Shown: in pieces, positions 12,680 to 25,688 of the stretch
Layout: each line of letters opens with the position of its first letter
Numbering within the stretch: position 1 is the first letter of the stretch
Source: Haemonchus contortus
Lineage: Eukaryota > Nematoda > Chromadorea > Rhabditida > Trichostrongylidae
Length of the DNA stretch: 64,000 bases
Assembly (NCBI GenBank): GCA_000469685.2
Contig: LS997565.1
Location: forward strand, 13,649,922 to 13,713,921
Direction: 5' to 3'
Translations under genes and position numbers: made by a program
The notes under the pieces: model-generated
Seen by the model: only the letters and a program-made list of their open reading frames with translations
The model's database searches: none
What the model was told of the DNA's origin: nothing

Positions 12680-12835
12680 GACGAATATAACAAATCGTAT
12701 TGAGAAAATGGTTTATTATTCTAACATATCTGGTTTCTTCAACATCACCAAACAGCTGCTTGCCAAAGCTAACATACAAAACACACAGGGTGTGTTCTTA
12801 TAGAGCAACCAAGTAATATTGAAATGTCGCACATG
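12680..12835. repeat. dispersed repeat, copy 2
   Basis: Shares with 8760-8930 the order ...AACATCACCAAACAGCTGCT..., GGGTGTGTTC and TATTGAAATG, with substitutions and small indels. Confidence 0.4.
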
Positions 12836-14472
12836 CTTGCTTTCACAGTTAATATTCGCCAAGGATAAATTACACCGTAGTATCAGGTCATAGAAGGATA
12901 AGCATCACTCGTAGTGGTTAAAAACAAATGTATACACAAGAAAAAGAAAAGTAGCACAAACTTATCCAATGTTATTTATTCTTTGTTTACTGATACATTA
13001 TCGCTATATCCGTAAACGACTTGATTCGTCTCCAGACCTTCTTCCTTGCTTATACACTACCTCAACTACTGATATTCCAATAACACGACAATTGATAAAA
13101 CATTGCCATTCTCATAACCATCTTGACTGCCCTTGATAAAACCATTATTAATAGTAATACAATTACACCGTTAACCCATGAGCCACACCCACGTTTTCAT
13201 TCTTCCAAATAATCATCCCATTAATTACTCGACAGCAAAGCAAAATGAAACTAATAAGGTTGCGAAAGCATGTTGGTCCATAACTGGGTGACTAGTTTAC
13301 TCAGCATTCAGAGGAACTTGTTACGGAGTAAAAAACAACAATTTGTGGAAATAGAACATTTAGAAGAATTAACCGAAAGGAATGCAACAAACATTCCACA
13401 ACGAAATGATGATAAGACATAAAGTAAGAGAGTCCCTTGACTCAAGGAATTGTTCAAGATGTTTTCGCACTTATAATACTTAAACGCAGTAGTGTGGAAC
13501 GGCTTATTCTGAGCTCTCGAATAAAAGCGGTCAGGGTGAAAAACCAGAGCCGCACATGAGTTCGGCCAAATAAACACTGTTTTTATAATACCTCGAATAG
13601 TAGAAGGTATAAGCTACACAATAGTTCCAACCTCCATTCCCACCAAAGGTGAATCTCCTTGCTCCTTGACGCCAACCTGAACAGCTCGAAATCCCTCCTC
13701 CTAGCGGCGCTGGAGGAAATTCGCTCACGCACTAACGCACTTCCTTGAACTCCCTGGTGAGATTATCTTGATCACCACTAAACAAAGTATAGATAACCCC
13801 GGACTTGTAAGATTGAGTAGAGGAGGGGTTTTGGTTTGTTGCTGTTCCAAAGCAGTCACGAAAGGGCGCTAACGTCATCATGTGTAGATACGATGAATCC
13901 ATTGGAGATAAATGAACAATTGGTATCGAAGCTAAAACTATCCATGAGCCATTTCAAATCCCACCTTTCGATTACAATATCTTACATAGTGTGCCTGATC
14001 GAGATTGCATCATCACTGATCCCTGTAGAGCTTCAAATTTTCAGCGAATCCAAAATTCGCAGTTGTTGGGAGAACGTACATATTTCGAACAGGTCATACT
14101 TTTGAATATCGAACAGATCAGTAAATAACCATCAGTCTCGCTGGACAGCTATATCTAAGCCCTTGAAAAAAGAGAATTTTGAACGAATAGTATATTCAGA
14201 AAACTACAGGAAGCAGGATTTTCTTTTTTGAAGTAACATAATGTAACTCCCGATATCAATTCAAGTAACAGCTGAATCTCCAGCTCTACAGCGCTGTAAC
14301 TATCCCCTAGCTAATGTAAAGAGACCAGAAGAAGAGTTTCCATAGGGTTCTCGCACTAACAAGTAATCATAATAATAATAGTAATACGGCACTTTTTAGA
14401 AATTGATTTCTTCTGAACTCTTCACTGTTTTTGACACCATATTTTACATCACTTCAGAGATGTTGTTTTATA

Positions 14473-14969
14473 TTAGGTTGATGCATAATTATTGCGGATT
14501 TTTCCAAGATATTTTATTCAACAGAACGACGAAAACACTGAACTAAGAAGTGTTCAAATAATTACTCCAGGAATTATCACCATCTACTTCAAGCACTGCT
14601 TCTCACTTGTTTACGCCTTGACATCGGCCATAAAGTCATCCATTTCGTCGTAACTTCTGTTGGCTAGCCAATCTTTCAACGAACGGTTGATGTGATAATC
14701 TCTAGGAGTTTCTATTGATGAATATAACGGATTTAGGAGCACATCCCAATCCTCACCTGGCTTTGGCTGATTGTTCCATCCCGAAAACTTCGCTGAGATC
14801 GCGAAATGACTTTGCCACTTTCCAACCATTCTCGAAGTAGTAGAGCATAATGCGACTAAAAAGAAGATGACTTTCTAGAGGTTCTTCGGAAAATTACGAA
14901 TCCGATGTTTGAATGCCATCGAGAGAAAAGAAGCCGCAAAAAAATCCGCAATGATATGCATCGACCTAA
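14473..14969 (-). mobile_element. internally deleted mariner element
   Basis: A 497-base element between TA dinucleotides (14471-14472 and 14970-14971). Its inverted termini start TTAGGTTGATGCATAATTAT on the left and TTAGGTCGATGCATATCATT on the right. These resemble mariner termini of the Hsmar/irritans type (TTAGGTTGGTGCAAAAG). The minus strand retains a C-terminal transposase piece (14611-14829) with WDVLLNPLYS, PRDYHINRSLKDWLA and SYDEMDDFMADVKA, including the third catalytic Asp in PRDYH. The helix-turn-helix and the first two catalytic Asp are deleted, so it could move only in trans. Confidence 0.8.
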
Positions 14970-16590
14970 TAATGTTTGTTTTTTGCGAATCTACGATTCA
15001 GAAATCATTGAGACTTTCTGTAGGCTCAACGATCCGTATGAAAAGCTTTGAAAATATCCGAAAATTTCATTTCCACAGGGATCCACGTTTCGTTTTCTTA
15101 CCAGTGTCAAAAACTAAGAATTTAATTCTGAGTTTGTTTGCATAGGCTGGTAATCAAGAAAATGGAGCACTTTTAACTGTTCCTTTTATGCTTTGTAGCG
15201 AGTAAGCATACCAACAGTGAGTTGCTGAATTTCATTTTGCTATTCGAAACAAGAGGAACCCATGCTTCACACCTATGAATTTTCCATCGAGTGAAGATGG
15301 TTCTCTACAGCCGCAAGAGAGTGCTCATTTTCTGTCAGTTCCCTTGCCGTTGACTTGGATTTTCATACATGAGCTGGTTTACTGGTTCTCCGTCGAAGTC
15401 AAATGAAAGGCTTGAGCATAGTGCGTGTTCCCATTTCAGTAAGTTGGCAGTTGAAAGAATCAAAATGAACCAAATAGACAAAGAAAAGTATGAATCAGAA
15501 GATATCCACTCAATATCACCTCTTCTTAACGCAGGCACAGTCCACATTGTCTCCTCCACCACATAATGAACTCCACAAGACACATTCACTCTCATTTATA
15601 TAGTAGAATAAAACCAATTCGCTCGAGCTCTCCTGGTTGAACAGTGGCCTATTACCGTTGGCAACTGTCTTACGCTGCTACTGCTACCTATTCGCTTTCC
15701 CTTCGATACGTACGCCTGTCAGGACATTGGAGCCCTTGTTTGCCGCGCCGATGCTAAGAGTGTTACACTGCCATTGAGGAAGGCCTACGAGTCCTTGGTG
15801 TATGACTTGTGGCCAAGTCTGGAACTGCGTCTACTCTGGGGACTAAATTATTAGGTATAGAATGGTTGACACATTAGCAACACACCAAGCACACAGAATT
15901 AAAATACAAGTTTTCAAGCAGCTGCGAATAAGTGAGATGAGGCTAAGCGATTAGATACATATGTGCATACATATAATGAGCATCTCAGAAGCTATTAAAG
16001 CTTCTAGAACATCATAAATAAATACACAAAACTACATGCAGGCCTAAGAGAACCTGCTCAACTCCAAGCCGTACCACACATCCACTGGCTTTGACTCCAA
16101 CTGCACTTCCAGCTTGCACCGCTGCATCAAGCGATGGCTCGAGGATGTAGTTGGCCGGTGGAGGGCGAAGATGATATTAACGAGACGGGTTACCAATAGT
16201 CGCGTGTCTTTCTTTCGTTACTTGCCGGTATGGTACTTTCCCAGAGGGATCTCTACGCCAGTGTCCTTTGAGATCACTCGAACGATGCAACACCGACCAT
16301 GCACATTCACAAGCACACATGCTGAAAATGCGAACAGCTAGCACCATATTCGATGAAGTACCAATATGTCACATAACAACAGACCGAGAGACAGAGTAAT
16401 AGTATAAAGTAGAAGTAGTGACTAATCATATGAGGATCGCAGCAGCGCCAAATTATGATTGCGCATCGTGATTCTAGGCGATAGAAGAACGCAACTTTCG
16501 ACGACAGAAATTTTACAGCCAACATTCCACACAACTGCACACGAATTTTCTTGAAACAACCCAACAACAACAAGTCGTTATGAAGTTCTA

Positions 16591-16871
16591 GAGCCTTCTG
16601 GCATTAATCAGTCCCGTCTAAGGGATTCCTACCCATATGACATTCATTCGGGATTGCAGCGACGTTTAAACTCGTGCCGCGTGCCTACACAGTGAACCGC
16701 GGCGGTCAGTTGATGAACAACTCAGTGTTTTTACCCATTCAGACAAGTCTGGTACCATTTGACCGACCCTGGAGGGATAGAATGGCTTGGTTAGTCAAGG
16801 CGGATATCGATCTCGGATTCAACCCTTTGAATACAAAAGTGATAGTGCGCCACTTGCCACTACACAACCTT
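16591..16871 (-). repeat. tRNA-derived SINE copy
   Basis: Read on the minus strand, the high-coordinate end has a pol III A box (TGGCAAGTGG) and, about 40 bases on, a B box-like GGGTTGAATCC. A tRNA-unrelated body follows, containing ACCAGACTTGTCTGAATGGG. It ends in a shared tail, the reverse of GCATTAATCAGTCCCGTC. The same layout is seen in six other copies in the window. Confidence 0.6.
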
Positions 16872-17486
16872 CTCGGGAGTATTGATACGTTTAGAACTCT
16901 CATACCCAGTTTCCAGTATCCCAATTCATAGAAATTTTGTATCCGAAGAACCTTTGCTTTTTGCTTTTTAATACAGCGTTTCAGAGCTTCCCATTCTGTT
17001 ACGCTTTCAAATCGACTTCTCAACTAGTACTGATAAAAGGAGGATTTTTTCCCACCCAAAGACATAGTACATTTGCAAGGCTAAAAGATTCAACATTGTG
17101 GGAATCCGTCTGAATCTGATAAATGCAGTGAAGTATTCTGCTTATTTGCTACGATGGTTGGTAACGAACTAGGGGGCATTTTTCCTCGTATACTTTTGCG
17201 CTCCCTTTGAAGAAAATCTTCGGTTCATTTGCCGAAAATGGTGCTGGAATTAAGCATCCCTAACTGTCCCTGTATAGCGCTCAAGTAAATAGTGAGGTCA
17301 CACTATCATGTCCACATCGGCAATTACTAATACTATCAATCATCAAAGTACTAGATCTTCCGCGTAGCCGGTGATCATTTCAGGGACTATGCGAACTAAA
17401 CCAGTAGTCACGTTGCTTGTATTGTATTGTCTTAGGCGCGATCAGCATACCAGTTCCCCAAGAAGTCAGTGATTACTGATATCCCA

Positions 17487-17493
17487 TATAAAA
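17487..17493 (+). promoter_or_regulatory. TATA box of YGDE gene B
   Basis: CATATAAAAGTCC lies about 70 bases upstream of the ATG at 17559. Genes A and C also have TATA boxes near their start codons. Confidence 0.55.
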
Positions 17494-17558
17494 GTCCTTT
17501 GTACAATCATATCTGGTCGTCCTGGGATATATTGCTTTTCGAGCAGCAGCAGGCCACT

Positions 17559-20500
17559 ATGCGTTATTTGCAGTGGACCATTGTGTCCTTATGCGTACTC
17601 TTGACGCAGTCCTTATACGGTAAGTGATTAATCCTTATTTTCAATTATTGAAAAATTTTCAAACTATCTTTTTATTAAAATCACTTCTCGCAATTCATAT
17701 GCCAAGAGGGAAGTGTGCCCATCCTTGTAAATGGCCTACCTTATCCCCTATACCACTACCTCCCGCCCTATCATAGCCGACCACAAAAGTCCGGCTTCAA
17801 GAAATCAAGAATTCCTGATGCGACTTCGTTGATTTTAGCGCTTGACAAAAATCTCGGACCATAAACGACGATGCAGAACTCCAGGCGTTTTTGGTTTATA
17901 GTTGCTTCATTGCTCAAAACTGTTATATAGAATTGGGCTACCTGTACAAGTAGGTTGTCATAGTCTCATTTCATCTTTCTTTCTTTCTTTCTCCCTCTCT
18001 CTCTTCTCTCTCTATACCTCTCTCTCTCTCTCTCTTGTAATCGGTATCTTCTTTTGACCTTTTATAACCACTCTGTGATCTTACAACTACGATTATAATG
18101 AAGAAGATGGTATAGTACGTTTGTACAAGGACCCTGGCATACATTTAATTTAAATTCGGAACTTTCGAGATTAATTCGGAGGGGATTAGGTTGTAAAAGG
18201 GGATAATACTGTCCAAAAGTGGAACAGCCGGTAAAGCGCTCACAGTGAGAGAATCGTCAAGAGCCATCGGGGACCTGAAAACCTTCTAAAGCATGTCGGA
18301 GATATTGGGAGTATGGATGAGTGCTAGGGGTTGATTTCACTGCAAAGTCGCTGATATTATCTACTCTGTCCTGTCTGAGTTACTTTCAAGAATACAATTT
18401 AATCATGCTATCGTAATTATGTGCAAATTCGGGATAGGAATTTTGCTAAAATTTTTCGAACTTTGGTGACCTCGGGGTAAATGTGCCTTTAGAAACCACG
18501 GCCTCTGATGAACAATCCCTCTGAAGGCAGATGAACTTATTCGCAGGGCTCCTAACCCGGTCTTTTCTCACTGGTAAACTTTGGTCCATCTCATTCGTAG
18601 AGCAAAAAGTTCAGGGTCTTCCCAGCCCTGCTTCTTTTGAAGACGGGATGTCCCTTCCGTTACTGATGGCTGACTTCAATGAGATGAAGGATATGGGCTA
18701 TCTGCTTATTGTTAGTTGTTAGGCGAGTACCACCCTTTGGTTTCCCCACCAGCTAACAGTATCCGTATATCTGGAAACAGGGAAGGGGACCAAGTCTTCC
18801 CCAGGTCGAAGTTTTTTCTTTCTTACTTCTTCTAGTTTTCAAAGAGATATTACTCGAAACTAATCTGGACCTAAGGACAGGCCCATTTTTATACATTCTA
18901 TGAAACCGGAGAATTCTAAGCGGAAATGGTTAGCCTTGATTGTTCACCTTTCATAGCTAAAATGGAAGTAAAATAACCTGTGAGAGAGGCTTCCAGGTTA
19001 TTTAGGTAGGTTTTTTAAGGTTTCCTACAAGTATTCTTTTTCTGTGAGCAGTAAACAACGCTTCTCCATGGTTAGGATGCCATTATTGTTAAGGCTTTAA
19101 AAGCGCGTTCCTTTGCTACCCTCTCCTCTGTCCCCCCATATGCCCCTTATATGGTACTAGCATGAAAAAAGGCCGTAGCGTGATCCCCAAAAAGGAAATC
19201 TCAAATTAATAGTTCACGGAGAGAAACAGATTTAAACGTTCACTACCGCTCACTATCGATTGTTTTTTCAGTGCGCGATAGGCGACAAGCCGATGCCGTG
19301 ACAGAAGAAATCGGAGAAGTAACCACTCCTGGCGAAGAGACCACAGTTGAAGTGACAACTGTAGTGGGCACAACGATTGGCGAAGTTACCGTTGTCGAAA
19401 CAACAATCGGAGAAGTCACCGAAACAGTTGAACAGACTACTGTAGAAGAAACAACAGTACCGGAGACTACGGTAGCAGAAACAACAGTACAGGAGACTAC
19501 AATTGTCGAAACAACAGTTGAAGAAACTACAGTCCCTTCAACAACAGAGCTAACTACCGCAGAGACTACCGTAGAAAGTACCGTAGAGACTACCGTAGAA
19601 AGTACAACACTCGAAAGTACAACAACTGAACTTGGAGAAAGTACCCCAACTGAAGAGGTGCCCACTGTAAAACCGTATGTGGATGAACCTGTTACTCCAA
19701 AAGGAAACTATGTGGATGAACCATATGTGCCAAAGTACGGCAAGACTAAATCTAAGTCCACCGGTGGAGAAGAGAAAAGTCAAAAAATCTCCCAAAGCGG
19801 CTATTCAGGCAATATTCAAGTTGTACCATCTGGATACAGGGTAAAACGAGCAAATGAGTATGGAGATGAAGCGGTTACTCCACCACCTGGCGACGGATAC
19901 TATGCTCCTCAGGCAGAACAAACACCTGCGCCTGCAGATCAAGGATATGGAGGCAACGATGCTGCAAACGTAGAACCAGCTGGTTACAGAAAGAAGAGAG
20001 CCAATGAATATGGAGACGAGATTATCACTCCTCCTCCACCACCAGGAGGCGATTCATACGGGCCTCCTCCACCACCAGGTGGTGGCTCTTACGGAGAGGA
20101 AACTCCAGCACCCGTGGACCAAGGATATCTAATCAGCGATGCACCCCAGGTGGAACCAGCCGGTTACAGGAAGAAGAGAAATAATGAATATGGAGACGAG
20201 ATTGCTACTCCTCCACCACCAGGAGGCGACTCGTACGGGAATCCTCAACCACCAGTTCCTCCTTACGGTGAGGAAACACCAGCACCCGTAGACCAAGGAT
20301 ATCTAATCAGCGATGCACCCCAAGTAGAACCAGCCGGTTACAGGAAGAAGAGAAATAATGAATATGGGGACGAAAGTGTTACTCCTTCACCACCAGGATC
20401 AGGGGGCGACTCATATGGGCCTCCTCCACCACCAGACGGCGGCTCTTATGGAGAGGAAACACCAGCCCCTGTCGACCAAGGTTACCTGATCAGCGATGCA

Positions 20501-20929
20501 CCTCAAGTGGAACCAGCCGGTTACAGGAGGAAGAGAGCTGAATATCCAGACGAGAGCATTACTCCGCCACCATATCCACCTTATGGAGGGCAAGGTGGTC
20601 AACCTCCTCCGCCCGGTAGTAGCCAATCTGGATCCGGGGGAGGAGCTAATCAGTATGTAGACGAGAGCATTACTCCACCACCATACCCACCCTACGGAGG
20701 CCAAGGTGGTCAACCTCCTCCGCCCGATAACAGCCTACCTGGATCCGGAGGAAGCGCTAATCAATATGGAGATGAACTTGTAACTCCACCGCCACTTCCA
20801 GGTGGCGGTGACTCCTATGGGGCTCCACCTACTCCAGAAGTTGATCCTTACGGAGAAGAAACGCCAGTGCCAATTGACCAAGGATACGTCGCAAGCGAAG
20901 CACCACCTGTCGAACCTGCTGGTTACTGA
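17559..20929 (+). CDS. YGDE gene B: large secreted Thr/Val-rich and Pro/Gly-rich repeat precursor
   Basis: Two exons, 17559-17619 and 19272-20929, encode 572 residues. Exon 1 encodes a signal peptide (MRYLQWTIVSLCVLLTQSLY) and ends in a split Val codon at a GTAAGT donor. Exon 2 opens with RDRR, a furin-like site. A domain of about 125 residues follows, rich in ETTV/ETTI repeats (likely O-glycosylated, mucin-like). YVDEPVTP and YVDEPYVP motifs come next. Then come modules bounded by RVKR, RKKR or RRKR that start (A/N)NEYGDE(x)(x)TPPPP and end QVEPAGY. The last two modules (NQYVDESITP, NQYGDELVTP) have lost the basic site. The protein ends in PAGY. Several modules are near identical at DNA level, implying recent duplication. 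No cysteine is seen in the repeats, unlike gene C. The family is not one I recognise. Cuticle, gland or peptide-precursor roles are all open. Confidence 0.75.
17620..19271 (+). other. intron of YGDE gene B
   Basis: A 1652-base intron from GTAAGT to TTTTTTCAG. It contains a pyrimidine-rich CTTT/CTCT tract (about 17966-18036) and no convincing extra exon. Confidence 0.6.
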
Positions 20930-20969
20930 TTTCTCTTACAGTCTTATCACTAGTAATTTATTTCAAATG

Positions 20970-20975
20970 AATAAA
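20970..20975 (+). promoter_or_regulatory. polyadenylation signal of YGDE gene B
   Basis: AATAAA 41 bases downstream of the TGA at 20927-20929. Confidence 0.65.
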
Positions 20976-22894
20976 GATGAATGAACTTATGTGTACTCAA
21001 GGTTCTTATGACGAAAAATGTGGTTGTTATACCGAAAAGAACATACAGTCCAATGCAATTTGTGTCCGAACAGCAGCGTACACATTACACCTCCTCATTC
21101 TATCAGCTATATTATTAGGGAAGGAACTGCTGAATGGTTGTGGAAGTGAAGCATTCCAGCAGGGTGACTGTGAGTGAATGCGCTACTCTGCAGAAAGCAG
21201 TTTTGAAAATTAACAAAAAAAAAGAAATGTTACCCTAAGCAGTCAATAATAAACATCTCGAAGCTTCGACTAAAATTGAGCGCTTTGAAAGTTCCTGTGA
21301 GTAGTTTTCCTATCATGAAATAACTGCAGCCGACAAACCTCGTCGCGATTAACAAAACTCTACACTAACCTGCGAGTTTCGGATTGCCGGTCGGCGATGC
21401 GATCGGTCTGGCGGTGGAAGGAAGCGGTTAGGATCGGTTACTCATGTCATGACCCATTGAATAAGCTGAAGCGATCAAGCGACCTAGTTTGGCTACGGCA
21501 CGTGACAAGTTCTACTCCAACTTTTCAAACAGTCCAATAGCCAAGAATAGAAAGAGAAACAGTGGTGAGTTCATGGGACAAGGACAGGAAGAAAAACAGT
21601 GGTGAGTTGCGGTTATACAAAAGTACCGTATTAAGTTAAGAAGAAAGTTTTTGCTGCTCCCACGCATGCTTCATACGATGTCGAACTTTTCCGTGTCAAA
21701 TTTGGTCTGTAAATATAATAGGCTCCTTCGGTGAGCACCTAATTGCTTTTCTCTTACCAAGGTAATCGCAAACATTAAATTCACTGAGGAGAAGGCACAC
21801 AGGCTTCTGTGCTGGTTCTCAAACTTGGTCACGCCGGACTTGGATAATAGGCGATCCACAAAATCGAACACGAAACGAACGATAGCTCACGGGTTAACTG
21901 CCGCACAGAAGACTCCTCAAACTTGTGTAATTAAACTTTTATCAACACTCGAAACATCGTAGTTACACGAAACGACAAACAATCAGAATTCATAGTACGA
22001 GGCGAGAATGAGTGTCTTCTTCTCAAATAGAGGTCTGACGATAACCTGATTTGGGCAAAGTGAGCAAGATAGAAATGAGATTGCTATGGCCTTTGGTAAA
22101 GACAAGTAAATGAGCTCGAATTCATTTCTTCGTCTGTGTGGATACGCTCCGATAGGAATGAATTTCAGCGAGGTGGCACAATTGCCAGGCAGCAATTATA
22201 ACTTTAAACGATGAGCATGAAAAAATAAGTGACCTTAATGGAGTGAAAGCTCATCAAACATATTACATGAATAACAATGTGCAACAACGTGCATAACATC
22301 AAGGAAATCCTAAACCTGTGGGTCGGCGTGAATTCATGACTTGTGGGCCCGCGTGTCGAAGTGGCGCCTTGGCGGACTTAGCATTTGGCGCGTCGAGGGG
22401 GCTCCAGAAGACGTGGGAATTTGGGGCAAGACGAGGGAGCTCTGATGGACATGGGTTTTTCAGGCCATGGGAAAAACAAGATTAAAGGACGCAGCCAGGG
22501 TGCGCGTCGACTGTAGATCAAAAAGAGGTGCTCGGCTCGAGCACAAACGAATACCTAGTGGGAGAACCCGGTTTCTACTGTGATCTCGTGGTGGATTGGA
22601 ACGCAATGGATGCAGAACTCTACGGGCAACATATTTAGCTCCACGACATAACGTCACTAAACACACCCGTTCCAAGATCACCATTTATGTGAGGCATCAA
22701 AAAAAATTGGGAGCAGCAACAACTCGCGTTGGGCGCTTATTTGGCTGTGTCACCCAGCGCAGGAGTTCGCATCAGGACCCACAGCCGAATAGCTTCGAAA
22801 GCTGGGTGCCCACATTGAATTTTCGCTTGCGTGATAAGGCCCTGCATCAAAGCAAAAGTTGGTCGCTTGTTTCACATGTTTCAAAATAGAAGTG

Positions 22895-23210
22895 GCTCGC
22901 TGGAAGACGATGAGTCGGCAACCATCATCAGTTGTTCACGATGCTGTGTTGAATAGTTGAAAAACATCGCTTCTCAAAAAAATCGTCAAAGACATCGCTA
23001 TTTCCCACACAGCTATTTCTGACCACCTCATGCAGTTCGAGATGGTCGTAAGCCTTGACAAATTGGTACCGCACATCTCACAGAAAAACAGCAGCTGAAC
23101 AGCCCAGAGACTGCAATCTTCTTGGGAGTCTCGTCACCGATCCTTTCCGTCAGGATCGTGTGATGGTTGTAGATGTCGTAGATACAATATGACGATTGAC
23201 ACAGCCATTG
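22895..23210 (+). pseudogene. degenerate mariner transposase fragment
   Basis: Plus-strand frames read LEDDES, then after a stop KIVKDIAISHTAISDHLMQF and VVSLDKLVPHISQKN. This matches the mariner pattern of helix-turn-helix 'ELGVSHTTISRHLKQIGK' followed by 'KLDKWVPHELTE'. Stops and frameshifts interrupt it, and no terminal inverted repeats were found around it. It is an old dead copy. Confidence 0.55.
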
Positions 23211-23523
23211 CGATGGTCAAACTTTCTCACGAAAGCTTCGAACTAAGGGAATATTCGAGCGAGGAGATCCATTAATCACCTTGGATCGTTACAGGAACGG
23301 ATGGGCTTTTTCGAAATTCCAATCCAGGTCCACATATCAGAGAGCAATGGTTGCAGCTGAAGATCTATTCAGGGATTCTGTCATAACCAGACTTTTCTTC
23401 CTGGTCAAACCACCACCGCACAGCCCTATTGCGATTAAACCCAGAAAATGAAAAAAAAAGAAATTCGTGTGAATGCAGACAGTACTTGTGAATCGCCGTG
23501 TTGCGCTGCTCCTACATTACCGG

Positions 23524-24672
23524 AACGCAATTAAATCTCGCCACCGGCTGCCGTTTGAATTACTTTCCCGCGCGCGAATATTTGAATGGACTTTCGTGGA
23601 CTGTCACTGGAGCACATTATATCTCTTTGAAGCGAATACAAAGATGTATAAGTGTTGTTTATGTGACCTTCTCCGCTACATTCCGAGTAAGGAGGAGTAG
23701 GGTGAGTGGGAGTCTACCTCTTTGTTACGAACTCTAATGAAAAGGGCATACAATAAAGGTGAGGAGCGGTCTTTTCAATGCATCAGGCTCCAACTATCAG
23801 TAGGGGTTATTCTTTGCATCCCAATGTCTGCCTGTCTTCGGAATGTCTTTCCTAACTCCAAGTTGGAGTTTTTTTTTGCGTTGAAGTAATTTGCTTAGCT
23901 TTAACTCTGGGATATACCTCAGTTCTTCTACCATCGTAAGTAATGGCAGAATCAAGTGTCACATATCGACTGACCGCAAACGAGCCATTTTTGATCGTTC
24001 TGTATAAAAATATCCACGTGAATCTCAATGACTAAGCATGACTTGCAGTGAGGTCACTGGTCCTTCAGGTGGTCGTCTCTCCACGGAGGTGCAAGTAGTG
24101 CTCAGTGGTTGATTATCCTAAGTATTGTGGAACTTCAGTTCAAGAAGAAACCCGGTTTTGTTGCAACCTTAGCGACTAACTAAACAGGGAAAACAGAAAT
24201 GGATGAAAAATTAACGCTTTTGCAGAAAAAAACGAGGTCCATTCAGTCCAACAAGTTCTCTTTTGCTCGGAATACGAGGAACACAGAAATACCACAAGTG
24301 ATGGTATATCTGATTCTGTTTTAATAATGCTTTGTGAGAAACTCACGTAACATAATCACATGCTTCAGTTCTGGGAAGCGATGCCTACCCTGACTTACGG
24401 CATTGTAGGAAATCAAATTTCAAATGCCGCATCAATTTCAATTATGCCCTCTACAATCACTTCACTACTCCCGAAGTCGATCAAATGATCGTATAGGGAT
24501 TGTCGAGGAAAACGACGTTTTTGTTTCTTATATCGGTTTGATACTTCAAGACATTCTACGTAGTGTGGTTTACGCGAAGCTGGCTTCAAGACTATCACGT
24601 GGTTCCAAATTCAAACACCCGCGCGCGGGAAAGTAACTCAAACGGCAGCCGGTGGCGAGATTTAATCGCGTT
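23524..24672. mobile_element. DNA transposon-like element with about 60-base inverted termini
   Basis: The left end (23524-23587) and right end (24609-24672) are near-identical reverse complements. Shared sequence includes ATTAAATCTCGCCACCGGCT and TACTTTCCCGCGCGCG. The 1.15-kb interior has a minus-strand frame (24413-24598, motifs YKKQKRRFPRQSLYDHLIDF) with no family recognised. No target-site duplication was identified, so the exact ends are uncertain. Confidence 0.55.
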
Positions 24673-25214
24673 CACATTACCGCATGTTTCACCTATCGTC
24701 TTCCACAAATAGAACGAATTCCTATTGAAACTCTCTTTTACCTACCTCCCTTCTCGAACCGTGAACCTTTTAACACTCATTTTATCAAACATTATGGTCA
24801 ATTTTCGCGGAATAGAACGCTCAAAATATGAAAACTCCTTTTTCGAGTTCTCGGTGTACAAATATTCAGAATTTTATGGAAATGGAACAAGCAGGTTTTT
24901 TTTCAACAGCTGCTAAAGTGTTGAATCGAATGGGACTTGTTTTAAAGGGAACTCTTCCCTTCAGCGTGAATCAGTTGTAATGTTTCGTTTTTGGATTGAT
25001 ACTGTTTCCACCGGTGGTTATGCTGCCCTAAATGCTCAAATTTTATTTAACAGCCCGCAAAGTAGTGATTGGAACTTTTCGTTTGGGGTATATTCCACAT
25101 ACTGCCCAAAACAGAACGAACTCGCACCCGAGATAAACAATTCCTGTGAGTCCTAGTTTTCAATTTCGGAGCATCATGTCGTTTCTTTAAAGAGTTTGGA
25201 GGCACCTCCAACGG

Positions 25215-25382
25215 TGGCCGATCAATGATTAAGCCAAGGATTTAATCCTCCCGGCGAGCTGATACCAAATTACCGACCCTAAAGGGATTAAAGGCTTCGA
25301 TAGTCGAAGCAAAACCTGATTTGGGATTAGATCCCTAGACCGTGAATGTGATAGTGTGGCGTTACCACTACAACACGATTGA
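25215..25382 (-). repeat. tRNA-derived SINE, partial copy
   Basis: The minus strand shows GTTGTAGTGGTAACGCCACA (A-box region) and GGGATCTAATCCC (B-box region). Part of the shared body follows; the tail is missing. Confidence 0.5.
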
Positions 25383-25496
25383 CCGATTTATTTATCGGCC
25401 GATTTTCATTTATATCTGATTCAAGACTAGGAATGATTTTACTTACATAGCATAGTACTTGATTTTTGTGTGTCTATGGTTCTTGAGGACCCCCTT

Positions 25497-25512
25497 CCCC
25501 CCCCCCCCCCCC
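25497..25512 (+). repeat. poly-C tract
   Basis: An uninterrupted run of 16 C. It is prone to slippage and to sequencing error. Confidence 0.95.
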
Positions 25513-25688
25513 ACCCGTAGATGAACCTGTAACTTCCTGGGCGCTGTCAGGCCGGGCGACGGCCCAGATAGGTTGGTATATGGGCCGCATCAGCTGTGTG
25601 CACACCCGAATGCGGACGAGTTTTAATGGTGTTGTAGTGGCTCCACCATAGCAGAGGTTTCCGTGTCCACACAACTAATCAAGACCTA

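Larger units (their letters stand above)
10797..17480. other. intergenic stretch between YGDE genes A and B
   Basis: No complete gene could be supported. It holds the second copy of a dispersed repeat (12680-12835), a mariner-derived element (14473-14969) and a SINE (16591-16871). Open frames at 11957-12551, 13308-13728 and 15335-15860 were examined; they lack consistent exon structure or a recognisable family. Confidence 0.5.
20976..25214. other. intergenic stretch right of YGDE gene B
   Basis: No gene is supported. It holds a degenerate mariner transposase piece (about 22895-23210) and an element with inverted termini (23524-24672). The stretch 21000-22890 shows nothing recognisable. Confidence 0.5.

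Noticed and set aside
15600..15855. Plus-strand frame with FPFDTYACQDIGALVCRADA
   Set aside because: Composition looks protein-like, but there is no start, splice context or known family.
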